Notes: a model not told the origin generated them from the letters alone. A stretch of 64,000 nt of DNA from Psococerastis gibbosa (GCA_963971405.1 OZ020492.1:1860001-1924000); one strand, 5' to 3'. Shown: positions 11,601 through 24,150, counted from the first letter of the stretch. Made by a program: numbers and translations.

Positions 11601-12202
11601 GTGTCATTAACTCAAGACCTTTAACGTATGTTTCAGGGACAACGGATGATTTTACAGCTTTAACTCCAGCAATGTTTATACATCAACCTGGTGATGCCTC
11701 TGACACTTTAGATGTTATTGATGAAAGGTATTATACTAAAAGAATTGAATATGTTCACAGAGTCAGAAAACAAATCAAAGAGCGGTTTCAAAAGGATTAC
11801 CTAAATCTATTGGTACATCGAGGAAAGGAAACTATGGAAAGACCTATTTTAATAGGTGATGTTGTACTTATTCATTGCGATGGTTTAAAAAGAATAAAAT
11901 GGCCTCTAGGTCGTGTTGTAGATATTTTTACAGGTAGAGACGGAGCGGACCGAGTTGCAAAAGTGAAGACCTCCAATGGAGAATTAATTAGACGTTTTCA
12001 AAAACTGTATTTATTAGAAGGAGTGAACTATAGAAATTTGTCCGCTGTCTGTACGGAAACTTTGAATTCTGACATAATTAAGGAAAACTGTGGTAGTGAA
12101 TTAGATGAAGTGGAAACTGAGTCTAAAGAGATTATATACAATCCTGATATTATTACCAGAAGAGGTAGATGTGTTAAAAAACCTCTCAGACTTGATTTAT
12201 AG
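8631..12202 (+). pseudogene. BEL/Pao retrotransposon pol, 5'-truncated and interrupted
   Basis: Polyprotein of a BEL/Pao LTR retrotransposon: processing, reverse transcription and integration of element DNA. The order seen is a protease-side segment (MLIGADLIGSLLTGR) at 8631-8840; RT with RPVFDAS, DIRQAF and YVDD (about 9611-9622); an RNase H-like block (GHVFCDAS, YFWSDSMIALGWI); the BEL zinc-binding integrase (MGHAGVDTTL..C..C); the integrase core (GVDLFGPL, SSDNGTNF, ICERLIRLIKE) giving D, D and E; and a C-terminal domain (IGDVVLIH, WPLGRVVD). Lesions are a stop at 8838-8840, a frameshift near 9470, and a stop at 11483-11485 just before the glutamate motif. Gag, the protease N-terminus and the 5' LTR are missing, so the copy is dead. 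Family identity is secure from domain order. Confidence 0.9.
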
Positions 12203-12296
12203 GATAAGGTTTTGTTTTGGCTTGTTTCCTATATTGTATATTGACGTTGACAGTTGTCAATGTTCTTTCTTTATTTGTTCATTGTTTGTGACTGTG

Positions 12297-12960
12297 TCAC
12301 GGTGGGGAGTGTTGGGAATTTTGAACTTTGAAACACGCGCGGTTGCATCGGGGTAATTTACTCTAATTTTAAGGCCTCCTGATTGGTCCGAATTTCATTG
12401 GGTGTCGGTTCATAACATGATATATTCATGTGTGATTAGAGATGTGGGTCTTCTGCTATGTTTTTTTAGTTGTTTGTTGTTGAAAAAAGGTAGAAATGGT
12501 CAAAATATAAAAAGCTACGTATAGTTTTTTACAATAACATTCATCATAATGCTTAGAAATACAATAAATAAAATAACACGCTTTGATTAAAAATAATACA
12601 AATTGCATTGGTAAATAAGATTATGAGCATTAGAAGTATTATTAGAACCATAGAGATAGACAAAAAACTAATACAGATCGTCATCTGCCATCACGGATTT
12701 ATACAAAATACTGGATGGGAAACTTTTTATTACTATCGTATGCTAAAAATAAGCGGAATCAGTTTTAAGATCAAAAATCGTTCTGCTGGTCGCCGCCATT
12801 GCATTGGTGGCCTACGCCATCTTAAAAAGCATGGTTGCCTATTGGAATTTAGCAAATTTTAAATAATATATTACATAGAAAAAAATGGTTTATTGTGCAG
12901 GAATTTTATGCGAAACCCGTCCCTCATCTATTTCGATTATACCTTTACACAGGTAAGTCA
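12297..12960 (+). mobile_element. Putative 3' LTR of the BEL/Pao element
   Basis: A purine-rich tract (GGTGGGGAG, about 12301-12309) is followed at once by TGTTGGGAATTTTG, the expected polypurine tract and TG start of an LTR. Inside are a TATA-like AATATAAAAAGC near 12505 and an AATAAA near 12564. There is no matching 5' LTR in the window, so the 3' boundary is undefined; I set it arbitrarily. Confidence 0.45.
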
Positions 12961-13348
12961 GCGTTTGTCTCGGAAACCTAAAATTTAAGATGTTTTTGTG
13001 GAAGCCTCAAACAATGCATGTTTTTGTTTTACATGGCCTTATTTTCAATTTAAACTAATTTATTTAGGTTAAGATTACCTGTTGTGCATTTCTTAGTAAG
13101 ATGCGACTGAATGGTATGTAATGCAATAAATATTTGTAATCTTGGTCTTGAAATATTTACTCATCGTGCGCCAATAATGACACAATGTTGTTGAGTGTGG
13201 GTTGCTATTTCAGTATCACTTCGAAAGTGTACTTGCCTTTACATGATGGTAGGCCTCAGTCCAACTTTAAGTTTATTACAGAATAATGTTGTTTATGTAA
13301 GAAAAAGAAGTTGAAGAAAGATTTGGTGGCGATTTCTTTAATTTTATC
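12961..13348. other. Non-coding spacer
   Basis: AT-rich spacer between the BEL remains and the copia insertion. No gene or clear repeat seen. Confidence 0.35.
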
Positions 13349-16300
13349 ATAATTATTCCAATAATTAAATAAATACATCATGAGAAACTGAACTGTATTT
13401 ATTTAGTAGCCATCTTGGGATGACGTAAAATAAAAGTAAACAAAAAGAACCAAACAACCACAGAGTGCGCTTAGCTCAAAGTTCAATAGTCCCTCCTAAG
13501 CGCACAGTCCCATCATCCTATAGCAACTTTCAACCTTAGCACAGTCCGTTACTCTCTTAGTGAAGACATCTGCGATCTGTTTATTTCCTGGTACATGTTC
13601 GATGTCGAATACGCCTTGTTTGACCATTTGTCTTACATAGTGGTACCTAACTTCCACATGCTTTGTTCGTTTATGGAATTCAGGGTTTTTTGATAACTTC
13701 ACGGCTCCCAGATTGTCACAAAAAATAGTACATATTGTACGAACGGAAAGTTCTTCAAATAACTGTTTGAGCCACACCATTTGTTTTGCCGCCTCGCTTG
13801 CAGCAATATATTCGGCTTCCGTGGTTGATAATGAAACACTTTGTTGCTTCTGACTCATCCAGCTGATTGCTCCACCGGCATACAAGCAAACAACTCCTGA
13901 ACGTGATTTTCTTGTTGCTTCATCTCCTGCGAAATCTGCGTCGCAATACCCTTGTAGGACATCACTCAGTCCTTTTTTGTACATAAGACGGTAGTCAACT
14001 GTCCCTTTCAAGTATCGAAATATTCTTTTTACATTCGTCCAATCTTGAGTGGTGGGATGTTCCATGTGCTGGGCACACATGCTTACAGCCAACGCCAAAT
14101 CCGGTCTTGTTGATGTCATTAAGAACATTAAGCTCCCAAGAGCCTCACGATATGGAACTTTTGCAGACAGTGGCTTATTGTCCGTAACTTCAGGTCTTGT
14201 TGCTGCTATGGGAGATGAAACGGCATTCGACTCCGCCATGTTGAACTTCTCGAGAATCTTCAGAACATATGACTTTTGGTTTAAGGAGATAGACCCATCC
14301 TTTTCTTGAACAATAGAAATACCCAAATAACAGTTAGGCTCAGACACTTTTGCTTTAAACTCAGTAGTGAGTGCTTCAATAAATGCATTTATATCGCTTT
14401 CATCTGAACTAACGCAAAGTCCATCATCGACATAGCACAGTACAAGGAGTTTATGTCCATTTATTTTTCGGACAAATAGACAGGGGTCAGAAACACTCAC
14501 TATAAAACCAAATTTCTTCATGAACTCGATAAAATGCTCATTCCACGCTCGAGGACTTTGCTTTAAACCATATAGGCTTTTCTTAAGCTTCCACACCCGT
14601 CCACTGCCATCATCATACCCTTCAGGCTGCTGAACATAGACGTCTTCTTTGATATTAGCGTACAAGAAAGCGGTCTTAATATCAAACTGCTTCATCTTCA
14701 GTCCCTCTGCAGCTGCAATCGCAATTACTGATCGAACTGTTTCAAGTCGAGCCACTGGAGAAAATGTTTCTTCAAAGTCAATTCCGGCTTTCTGTGCATA
14801 TCCTTTAGCGACAAGTCTAGCCTTGAACATTTCCGCTTCTCCTTCTGCATTGAACTTTTTCCGTAAAACCCAACGGCACTGAATTATTTTCTTGTTATCA
14901 GGCTTTTCAGTCATTTCAAATACTTCATTCTCATACATTGACTGCATTTCTTGGTCCATTGCTGCCTTCCAACTAGCTTTTTCTTCACCTTGCATGGCAT
15001 CGGTATATGTATGCGGGCAGTCTGCAAGTAAAACGTAGTCGTTCAAACGAGCTGGTAGTTTTCGAGTTCTAATAGAACGCCCTGCAAAGCTGGATTCAAC
15101 GCTATTTGACCCCTCTTCAGCCTCAATGGTGTTCGATGCGTCTGAATCGTCTTCAACTTCGTCGACTTCAGGTGGTGATAATCCCTCTTCGGCGGAGGTG
15201 TGTTGTTTAATATCAAGTTTAGGACCCGAATCGGAATTTGGTTTATTCTCTACTTCATAGAGAGGAGTTTTCGGTTTATCGGAGTTTTCGCCATACGGTG
15301 CAAAAATAACATCTTTACTACGAACAACTGTTTTTCGGTTAAATACACGGTATCCATCGTGTTCGCCACAATAACCAACGAAAACACCCTTTTCAGACTT
15401 CTGTGACCACTTGTTGCGTTTTTCTTTAAGAATGTGTACATAACACACTTCCCCAAAAGAACGAAAATGTTTTATTGCAGGTGGGTCCTTATTAAACCAA
15501 ATTTCGTAGGGGGTTTTTCCTTTAACTGGCGTCGGTCCACTTCTGTTTATTACGTGGCAAGCAAGGTTCAAAGCTTCAGCCCATAATGACCTCGGAAGAT
15601 CTTTGTTAGCGAGCATGGTTCTGGCACTTTCAACTAGAGTTCTATTTTCACGTTCGACAGCACCCATTTGTTCGTGAGCATATGGCATTGAAGTACGAAT
15701 AGCAATACCTTTTTCTCGCAATAGCTTACGACATTCATTATTGTCTATTTCCTTGCCACCATCACTCATAAATTCTTTAATGCGATTTCCCGCATTTTCT
15801 GCCTCAGCTAGGAATATCTTCAGGCATTCAGGGAATTCGCTTTTAACAGCAACAAAAAATACCCTTCGAAACTTTGAAAAATTGTCCTTAAAAACAATTG
15901 CGTACCGCGATTTTCCCAATGACTGTTCGGGCATGGGTCCACATAAATCAGCACTGATTATGTCACCAGGAGCAGCAGAACGAACAGTTCGTGTACGGTA
16001 TGTAGAGCGGTGTTGTTTTCCCATGACACAGTCTGCGCAAAATATCTTATCCTCCCTCCATGGGATATCTCGTGAACGTAAGTAGCGCCGTACATGGTCT
16101 TTATTCTGGTGAGCAAGTCGTTCGTGCCATACTTGAAGTGGTTCCATATTGTTACCTGCTGCAACGTGTGCCTCTGCCCTTTCTTCCGGACTAAGAAGTT
16201 CAATATCCACTTCATACAAGCCACCTTTTCTCCAACCGTACAAATGGGGAACTTCGTCAAATGTGAAGACACAGCTGTTTTTGTCCGCACTGAACTTAAA

Positions 16301-17615
16301 GCCTTTATCCAGTACCTTACCCACTGATAATAACGGCCTGTGCAGCTCGGGAACGAGCCATACTTGCTGCAATGTCTTCTTGCGCGCGATATTACCCATA
16401 GATTTGACCCGTACAGTTCCTTCACCAAGAGCTTTTACGCCTTCACCATTCCCAACAATCACCGTCACTGGCTCCTTAAATGGGGTATAAGTCTGGAACC
16501 AATCTTTGTTCTGAATCATGTGATGACTTGCACCTGAATCTGCGACAAACCTATCGCTGTTACTTGCCATGAGGAATGCAGTGCACAAAAAATTTTCAGA
16601 CTTATCGTTATCCTTAGGCTTATTGTAACGATTGTCTCCTTTAGAATCCGTCCTTACATTTTTGTCTTTTGTTGGACACTGGCTGGCATAATGCCCCCTC
16701 TCGGAGCAAGAAAAACATATTATATTCTTTGCTCGGTCCCTGGGTCTTGATTCATACCTTGACCTCACAGTTAAAGCTGAGCTTTCAGCACTTCGGCGAC
16801 TAGGCAGTCTTCCCTCAATTAAACGTAACCTCTCAGTTAATAAATCAATGCTTCTGTCTTTCATAGGAATGCTTTCCCACACTGACTTGAACTCAAAATA
16901 TTCGTTCGGCAATAAAGTTATTACACGGGACATTAAAACTATGCACGGTAACTCGCTTGCATTGTGCTTAACAAGTTCTTCATTTATTTCATGAAACATC
17001 AGTTGCATTCTCGAAATGAATTTAACTAGTTCCTCATCCTCGCCAATTTTTGCCGAAAAGAACAGTTCTAGGTTTCTGTCTAACCTCTGGCTTGAGGAAT
17101 GTTCATAAACACTAAGCAGTTTCTTAAAAATGTCATTACCTGAGTCACAAGTAGCCGTCAATTCTACATGGGCGTCATCTAGGCTACTGACAATCAATAC
17201 TTGCGCTAGTGCATCCAACTTTTCAAAATTAGTATTAGCAATTACAAAATTAGAAAAGTCATCGGGGTCGGCACCTTTCATGGGAGGACTCGGCCTCGTG
17301 GTCGATCCATTTACACGTCGGCCACTCCATGATGCTTGAACATTAGTTCCATCTGACGCTTCCACCGTCTCCATGCCGAAGCACCGTCCAACTTCTGAAT
17401 GTTTACTTTTAGATCCATCCTGAATCTATAATTTGCGCACTTTTGTGTTATAAAAACATGCTGGGCACCATAACCTATTCCAATAATTAAATAAATACAT
17501 CATGAGAAACTGAACTGTATTTATTTAGTAGCCATCTTGGAATGACGTAAAATAAAAGTAAACAAAAAGAACCAAACAACCACAGAGTGCGCTTAGCTCA
17601 AAGTTCAATAATAAT
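13349..17615 (-). mobile_element. Full-length Ty1/copia retrotransposon with TSD
   Basis: Two 135-bp LTRs (13354-13488 and 17476-17610) in direct orientation flank the gag-pol ORF. They differ at one base only (GGGATGACG versus GGAATGACG), so the insertion is young. The 5-bp target duplication ATAAT is intact at 13349-13353 and 17611-17615. On the element strand the LTR begins TATTGAAC and ends GGAATA rather than the canonical TG..CA. Next to the 5' LTR (17475 downward) is GGTTATGGTGCCCAGC, which resembles the copia primer site that pairs with the anticodon-arm region of initiator-Met tRNA. Next to the 3' LTR is the purine tract GGAGGGAC, which overlaps the ORF stop. Confidence 0.95.
13496..17418 (-). 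CDS. Copia gag-pol polyprotein, nearly intact
   Basis: A single frame of 1292 codons (17374-13496) encodes gag, protease, integrase, RT and RNase H in copia order. Residue numbers are for that frame: UBN2-type gag about 35-190; zinc knuckle C-x2-C-x4-H-x4-C at 220-233; protease DSGASHH at 279-285; GAG-pre-integrase zinc segment (H..H..CADC) about 417-449; integrase D476, D538 and E574; RT DIKTAF near 898 and YVDD 981-984; RNase H YCDADFAG and STTEAEY near the C-terminus. The true gag start is probably the ATG at 17418-17416: that frame encodes a typical copia gag start (MDLKVNIQKLDG, then HHGVADV) for about 36 codons, then hits a TAA near 17310. A one-base indel there has pushed the N-terminus out of frame, so the listed long ORF begins with about 21 non-homologous residues. 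Everything downstream is uninterrupted. Confidence 0.93.
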
Positions 17616-17661
17616 GCTTCCTGCTTTGCATCCTATTATTTTATGCATTATTTTTTTTCAG

Positions 17662-17943
17662 ATTTCCTTTAAACAATGAACTGTTAAAGAAATGCTTATT
17701 GTCATGCGAAGAGATTTGTACATGCCCACTAAATGGTCTCGAATCTGTGGCCAGCATTTTGAAGGAAATTCCTGTTTGGTGCGACCAAATAATATCAGAA
17801 AGCTATTATTATTAAAGTCAGACGCCGTGCCTTTATTATTTGACTTCCCCAAGCGGCTGCAGCGGAAAGCGTCTAATCGTCGTGAAATTGTTCGACAGGG
17901 GATATATTTACAAGAACTTGAACCTGATCATCCAACTCCAAAG
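17662..17943 (+). pseudogene. THAP-domain exon 2 with a 1-base frameshift
   Basis: Bounded by a strong acceptor (TTTTTTTTCAG ending at 17661) and a donor (AAG|GTATGT at 17943). The first frame reads FPLNNELLKK, typical of the THAP core after its first cysteine pair; a second frame then takes over with MPTKWSRICGQHFEG, which holds the C-x2-H half of the C2CH zinc site. The join needs one extra base after the AAATG at about 17691 (probably a lost G of a Trp codon). THAP domains bind DNA and are frequent at the N-terminus of P-, Harbinger- and ISL2EU-like transposases. The first exon is not seen next to it; the copia element sits immediately upstream. Confidence 0.6.
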
Positions 17944-18589
17944 GTATGTAGCATTATTATTTTCAAATGCTTTGATATCTTTGTCCAAAATTAGTCTATC
18001 GTCACTCTTGACTTCGTGATATTTCATATTAAGTAAGAAACAAATTTTTTTCTGACACCTGCTTTCAGCATTTCAGCTTTAAGCAATCCTGTTAGCCTGG
18101 TGAGGGGAATGAGTCGATTTATTATCTCAATGCACCCTAAGGGGAGACTCCTTCACCTCGGGGAGAAGGGGAGTCGACTGACAGGATTGACCTCCTGATT
18201 ATAGTGGATTCCAAGCCATTTGGGGAAAATATTATAGTAAAGTAAAGTCACAGGATGAAAACGGAGGTGACTAGGACACGCGTAATTAGACTGCAGGGTA
18301 CAGTCTAAGCGCGTTATCATGTCCCACCATGTTCCCCTGCCGACGCTGTGGACACTACCAAGTTTGCCGCAGTTTGAAACACGCTCTGCCCTCGTGGTTT
18401 CAAATTGGTTAGCCCCTAAGGGTTATCAAATTGGAAAGATTGTAGTGTCAGCCGCATGGAGAAGCGGGTTCGGTTTCCGTTCACACCCCATTTCTTCCTC
18501 TTTTATATTTTCTGATGGGCCTGGTTCTGTAGTTTACCTTCTATAATGTTAATTCATCTTTCCTATAGTGTTTTGGTATATTCTTTCAG

Positions 18590-18715
18590 TTAATGGATGA
18601 CGCGAAAAACGACGACAAACCATGCAAAGGTGCCTCGACCCAGGCGAGCGTGTTGAAAGAGACGTCATCTTTAAAAGAAAGCGGAAGTTCAACTGCTGCA
18701 GGTCAAGTTGGAGGC
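18590..18715 (+). pseudogene. Probable following exon of the THAP relic
   Basis: A pyrimidine-rich acceptor (ATTCTTTCAG) precedes 18590 and a donor-like GGC|GTATGC follows 18715; the 42 codons between are open in the phase required by the THAP exon at 17943. The product is polar and Ser/Lys/Asp-rich (DDAKNDDKPCKGAS), like the linker between THAP and catalytic domains. No transposase domain follows, so the gene looks incomplete. Confidence 0.35.
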
Positions 18716-18870
18716 GTATGCTGAACCAGGGATTATGTTACTTTTTTACTTATTTGTCTGAGGAAAACATTCTCGTCCCTATTTACAAGATCATGGTAGC
18801 CTATTGAGATCGATTCTATGAGCATTCGTTCCCAAATATTGCATGACAAGGGCAGAAAGAAAATGGGAGG

Positions 18871-19143
18871 CTATGTTGATTTGGGAAATTTCGCTGCTTC
18901 AGAAATTGGTAATCCCGCAAAAGGGGCCCTTGTTTTGCAAGTTGCCTCTCTGTCAAGGTCTTTCAAATGCTCGTAAGCGTATTTTCTTATTGAAAAATTA
19001 GACGCCTCTATTCTCAGTAGAATATTGATGACAGCTTCATCATATTGGGATTTAAGTCCGCTCATGTGAAGGTGTTCACGTAAATATAGCAGCATTACTA
19101 GTTTTAGGTTGAGACCTTGTCGCAGGTGAGCATACATTTCCAC
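18871..19143 (-). CDS. Unassigned minus-strand ORF fragment
   Basis: Ninety codons, helical and well mixed in composition (HLRQGLNLKLVMLLYLREH, SIRKYAYEHLKDLDREA). I do not recognise a family. An AG followed by coding-like sequence lies just upstream on the minus strand, so it could be a last exon. It sits between the THAP relic and the second copia element. Chance ORF is a real alternative. Confidence 0.2.
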   Translation of the reverse strand: MEMYAHLRQGLNLKLVMLLYLREHLHMSGLKSQYDEAVINILLRIEASNFSIRKYAYEHLKDLDREATCKTRAPFAGLPISEAAKFPKST

Positions 19144-19405
19144 ACCCAGCAGACAGGTATCCTATATTTGTTTAAGTTGACTCGAAATTCATGTGTTGAA
19201 ACTGGACGCTAACTAACACGTTCTGCGCGGAATTATGAACGCCCCTGCTGCATTCATTGCTGGTTTATTATTGATACATGGAAAAATATATATTATAAAA
19301 AAATTCAATTTCATAAGTTAATTTGTTGTAAATTATGCCCCTTATTTTCGTATTCATTTTGTTCTCATTTCTCTTTGTGTTTTATAATAAAAATTAAAAT
19401 TAAAA

Positions 19406-22400
19406 ATGAATAAAGAGCTGGGAATTGAGAAATTAAAATCTGCTGAAAACTATTGGCTATGGCTATTTTAAATCGAAATATTTTTTGAACCAAGAAAAAT
19501 TCACAAGGTATGTAATGGTAGCAAGACCTTAAAAGATAGTAAAAATGATAGTGAAATAGATGAGTGGAAGAATGACGATGCGAAAGGAAGGCAACTTATT
19601 ATTAGCTCTATAGAAAAATCAATAATGTTGCATATTTTAGATTGTAAAACTGCTTATGAAATGATGGATAAAATAAAAAAAGCTTTTTCAACTAAATAGT
19701 GAGCAAGAAATATATAAATTGTTGGCAGATTTCTACAACTATAAATTTGATATCAAGCTACCCATAGTGGAAAATATTAGTGTTGTAGAATCAATAGTTA
19801 CCAGACTTGCTACACTGAAACAAGTAATTGATAATAAAATGCTTATTACCAAAATTATAACCATTTTGTTCACAGTGGCGTGGGATTCGACCCAAGATTC
19901 TGTGAAGACAATTGAAAACTTGGCAGCTAGACTGGTGGAATATGAAAGGAAGACTAAAGAAGAGAATTCTGAAGGCATTATGGCAGATGTTTTTCAAGCA
20001 AAAAAATACAAGACGTCGTTTTTCTGTGCTTTTTGCAAGATGAAAGGGCACACTGAAGATCGATGTTTCAAGAAGAAAGGTCAAGTAAGCTCTAAGAAGA
20101 AGAATTGTACTATATGCAAGAAGAAGAATCATGATGAGTCCCAATGTTTTTTTAGACCTGGAGGAAAATATCAAAGCCAGGGACACATGACTAATAAATC
20201 TGATGACGAATCTGAAGGTTTTATGTTTAATAATAATTGTACTGCCTTTGTCAGTGACGGGAATGATGTTATAACATTTTCTGTAGATTCAGGTGCTACA
20301 GATCATCACTGTAATAATAGTAATCATTTTGATACTAACGTAAAATTTAAAACACCTGTTCAAATTGCTGTTGCAAAGGAAAATGAATATTTGTTAGCAG
20401 AAGGAGCTGGAAACTTAAAAGTTATTAGTTATGTTAACGGCAAGGCAATTGATTACAACATTAAAAACGTTATGTATGTTCCTAATTTAAGAAAGAACCT
20501 TTTGTCTGTTAAACAAATTGAAAAATATGGCCTAAAGGTGATTTTTGAAAATGAAAGTGTCAAAATTTTAAATAAACATGACTCATGCATTGCATTTGGA
20601 GCTAGAAAAAGTTAATATGATGTTAACTTTTACATAAAATCAAAAGAATGCCACAATGTTTCTAACAAGAATAGTTTTGATTTATGGCATAAAAGGTTAG
20701 GACACATTGGTCAAAGTACGTTGAAGAAAATGATAACCAATAATGTAGTTTCAGGATTGCCTCATGAAATAATGAAAGTTAAACATATTTTTTGTGAACC
20801 ATGTATCAAAGGTAAAATAACTTGAAAACCTTTTAAAGAAAGAAAAAGAAGTAATAATATTTCAGACATTGTTCATAGCGATATTTGTGGGGGTATTGAT
20901 CCTCAGGGTTATGACAAAAGTAAATACTTCATAACTTTTATAGATGACTACAGCCATTTTACAATGGTATACTGTGTTCAACAAAAAAGCCAACTATTTG
21001 AATGTTTTAAAAATTATTTTTATATGGCTAAAAACAGATTTGGCAAATCAATTGTAAAATTAAGGAGTGACAATGGCCTTGAGTACAAGTCTAATTTAAT
21101 GAAAAATTTTTGCTATAAGAAAGGAATTATTCAGGATTTTACTGTAAAATACACACCAGAAGAAAATGGTAAAAGCGAGCGGATGAATAGGACTTTGGTC
21201 GAGAAAGCTCGCACCATGTTGGAAGAATCTGAAGTTCCTAAAATATATTGGCCTGAAGCTGTGAAATGTGCAGCGTATACATTGAACCGTAGCTTATCAA
21301 CTTAAGTTCTTGAAGAAAATAAAACTCCAGCAGAAGTCTGGTATGGTGAAAAACAAGATATAAGTAATTCACGTGTATTTGGTTCAATGTCACACACTCA
21401 CATTCCTAAAGAACTAAGAAAGAAACTTGATTCAAAAGCTGATCTATGTATAATGTTAGGATATGCAGCTGTTGGATACAGATTACTTAATTTAAAAACA
21501 AGTAAGATATTTGTGGAACGAGATATAATTTTCAATGAAAATCAATTTGTATTTAAATCCAAAGATCCTAAAATCAGCATTGAATTTGACAAATCGAATC
21601 AGATCATGAAATCGAAGTTGAGTCTAATGATGTTATTGAAAACGAAACTGTTTGTGAAAGTAAGACAAATGTAAATGAAAGTGGTAGACCTAAGAGAACA
21701 ATCAGTATTCCAGAGAATTTAAAAGATTATGAATTAAATATGGCACTATGTGCAGAGGAGTTTGTGAATGGCATACCTATGAATTACAATGAAGCTATAT
21801 GTTGTGAAGAAAATAATTTGTGGTTAAAAGCTATAAAACGAGAATTGAATTCAATAAAAACAAACAACACATGGGATATTGTTGAAAACCCTAGTGTTAA
21901 AGATCAAATTTTAAGTACCAAATGGGTGTTTACAAAAAAGAATAATGAAAACGGTGAAAACAAACACAAGGCTTGACTTGTATGCAGAGGTTTTGAACAG
22001 AGAGAAAGTTTTGATAGAAGCTAAATTTATACTCCGGTTGCAAATATGGCCACAATAAGATTTTTTCTTGAAATAGGGAATCAGAAAAGGTTCAACTTTC
22101 AAGTGTTAGATGTCAATTCAGCTTTCTTGAATGGTAAATTACCAACTCCTGTATATATTTATCCTCCTGAGGGCACGAATATAAATCCGAATCATGCTCT
22201 TAAACTAAACAAAGCTCTATATGGACTTAAACAGGCAGCTAAATGCTGGAATATGGAATTTAATGACTTTATCAAAAGTTTAGGTTTTTTGCAATGTAAT
22301 GGTGATTTATGTTTGTATAAAAATAATTCTGTTTACTTACTATTATTTGTAGATGACATAATTTTAAGTAGTCGTGACGGTAAAGCTATTGCTGATGTGA

Positions 22401-23293
22401 AAAATCAATTGATGACTCGATTTAAAATGAAAGATAAAGGAAATCTTAAGAAATTTCTTGGTTTGAATATCGATTATGATAAGGAAAATGGCTATTTAAA
22501 AATAAACCAAACCGATTATGTGGAAAAACTTTTAAAGAAATTTGGATTTGAAAATTGTTATGATGCTGATACGCCTATTGAAACTAATCTTCATTTTGAA
22601 GAAAACACAGTTGAGAATACTGATAAACCATGTAAAGAACTAATTGGTTGTTTGATGTACCGGTACTTAGTTGTTGCAACTAGACCTGACATTTGTTATT
22701 CAGTTCATTATTTAAGCCGTATTAAACCGTCTGAATTGTTGTGGAAATATTTAACTCGAATTTCAAGATATTTGAAGAAAACTAAAGAGTATGGTTTATG
22801 TTACTATAGAACTGATAATAATGATAAAACTTTTGTAAATGGATTTGCTGACGCTGACTGGGGTCAAGATTTAAATGATAGAAAGTCCGTGAGTGGATAC
22901 TGGATTATGATAAATAATAACCTGATTACATGGAAAAGTAAGAAACAGTGTTGCGCAATCTACTGCAGAGGCAGAGTTGATTAGTTTGAATTTTTGCGTT
23001 AACGAGATATTATGGGTTGAAAAATTATTAGTTGACTTTGATATAACATTGGATCTTAAGATAAATGTTTTTGAAGATAATCAAGCGTGTATAGCTCTAG
23101 TAAATGATCCATCCAAAATAAAAAGAGTGAAACACGTTGACATTAAGTTATAATTTTTATATGATATTTTTCAACGTGAGAGTTTAGAATTAAAGTATAT
23201 TCCCACAAATGAGCAAATTGCCGATATCTTAACGAAAGGGTTGCCAAGAGCAAAATTCTTTTATTTTACTAAAGTAATGAATTTAAATTAATT
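19406..23293 (+). pseudogene. Second Ty1/copia gag-pol, decayed
   Basis: A copia element of a different lineage, plus strand. Gag likely starts at the ATG at 19406 (IEKLKSAENYWLW); two zinc knuckles follow (CAFCKMKGHTEDRC and CTICKKKNHDESQC). Then come protease VDSGATDHH, pre-integrase WHKRLGHIGQ, integrase DICGG, RSDNGLEY and EENGKSERMNRTL, RT FQVLDVNSAFLNG, YGLKQA and FVDDIIL, RNase H FADADWGQD and STAEAEL, and the end of pol near NEQIADILTKGL. Lesions include early gag breaks between 19470 and 19720, in-frame stops at 20613, near 20823, 21303, 21974 and near 22024, a frameshift near 21600, another near 22945, and a stop near 23150. With so many breaks it cannot make its enzymes. No 5' LTR was found. 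Confidence 0.9.
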
Positions 23294-23380
23294 TCTGATT
23301 TTTGTTTCATGTAATGTACCGTATTGAGGTGTTTCTAAGCTTTTTTTTTGTATTTCATACAATGTTCTAAGGTTTCAATT

Positions 23381-23740
23381 GAGGGGGGAATATTGAAATA
23401 ATTATTTTTTATTATTAATTAAATTCCAATTGAAATAGAAACAAAGAGTTTACGTAAAACTTTATTGCGGGAAACTTACTTTTATTACTATTGACAAGTT
23501 ATATTATTAATCGTCTGCTATTATATCAAGAATGTACAATTACACAATGACTGCCTATTCTCTTTTCCCCAAAAAAAGATAAAACCATAAATAGTCCCAA
23601 ATGTTTAAGATCACCATTCGGGCTTGCTCGTGAATATTTTTGCCCCTGCCATCATGTGGAAATGGGGTTTTAGTCTCACTGCTTCGGCTTTCCATCTTGC
23701 TCATACACTAGACCTATTTCCTTCGGTAAGACTTGCAACT
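23381..23740 (+). mobile_element. PPT and putative 3' LTR of the second copia element
   Basis: The purine tract GAGGGGGGAA (23381-23390) is followed by TATTGAAATAATT, the same TATTGAA start as the LTR of the first copia element. The end is not defined because no partner LTR is present and a foldback element begins at about 23747. Confidence 0.5.
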
Positions 23741-23746
23741 CTCTTC

Positions 23747-24150
23747 TGTAAACAAAAAATAACAAAAACTTAGAGTTTTAGAAAAACTTGTTATAACACC
23801 CCGAGTTAGTAAAACCCAAATAATCGTTAAGAAATTAACTTTGTCTAAGAAACCCACTTGTGTTAGTATAAAACCCTGAGCGCTTTCGGCAAGAACTGCC
23901 ATCTACAGAGGGAAACCCACTAGCACAGTTACACCTTATCTGCGATTTGAGACTTGCTCAACTCGAGGAGAAGATGCAAATGTGACTAGTCCCTAGTCCT
24001 AGTTCTTGCCGAAAGCGCTCAGGGTTTTATACTAACACAAGTGGGTTTCTTAAACAAAGCTAATTTCTTAACGATTATTTGGGTTTTACTAATTCGGGTT
24101 GTTATAACAAGTTTTTCTAAAACTCTTAGTTTTTGTTATTTTTTGTTTAT
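23747..24150. repeat. Long foldback (inverted repeat) element
   Basis: Arms of about 147 bases (23747-23893 and about 24003-24150) are near-identical inverted copies around a spacer of about 110 bases. Shared blocks include GAGCGCTTTCGGCAAGAACT, CAAGTGGGTTTCTTA and the outer TAAACAAAAAATAACAAAAA. The ORFs in the arms are mirror shadows, not genes. Probably a foldback-type MITE; no target duplication identified. Confidence 0.8.
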
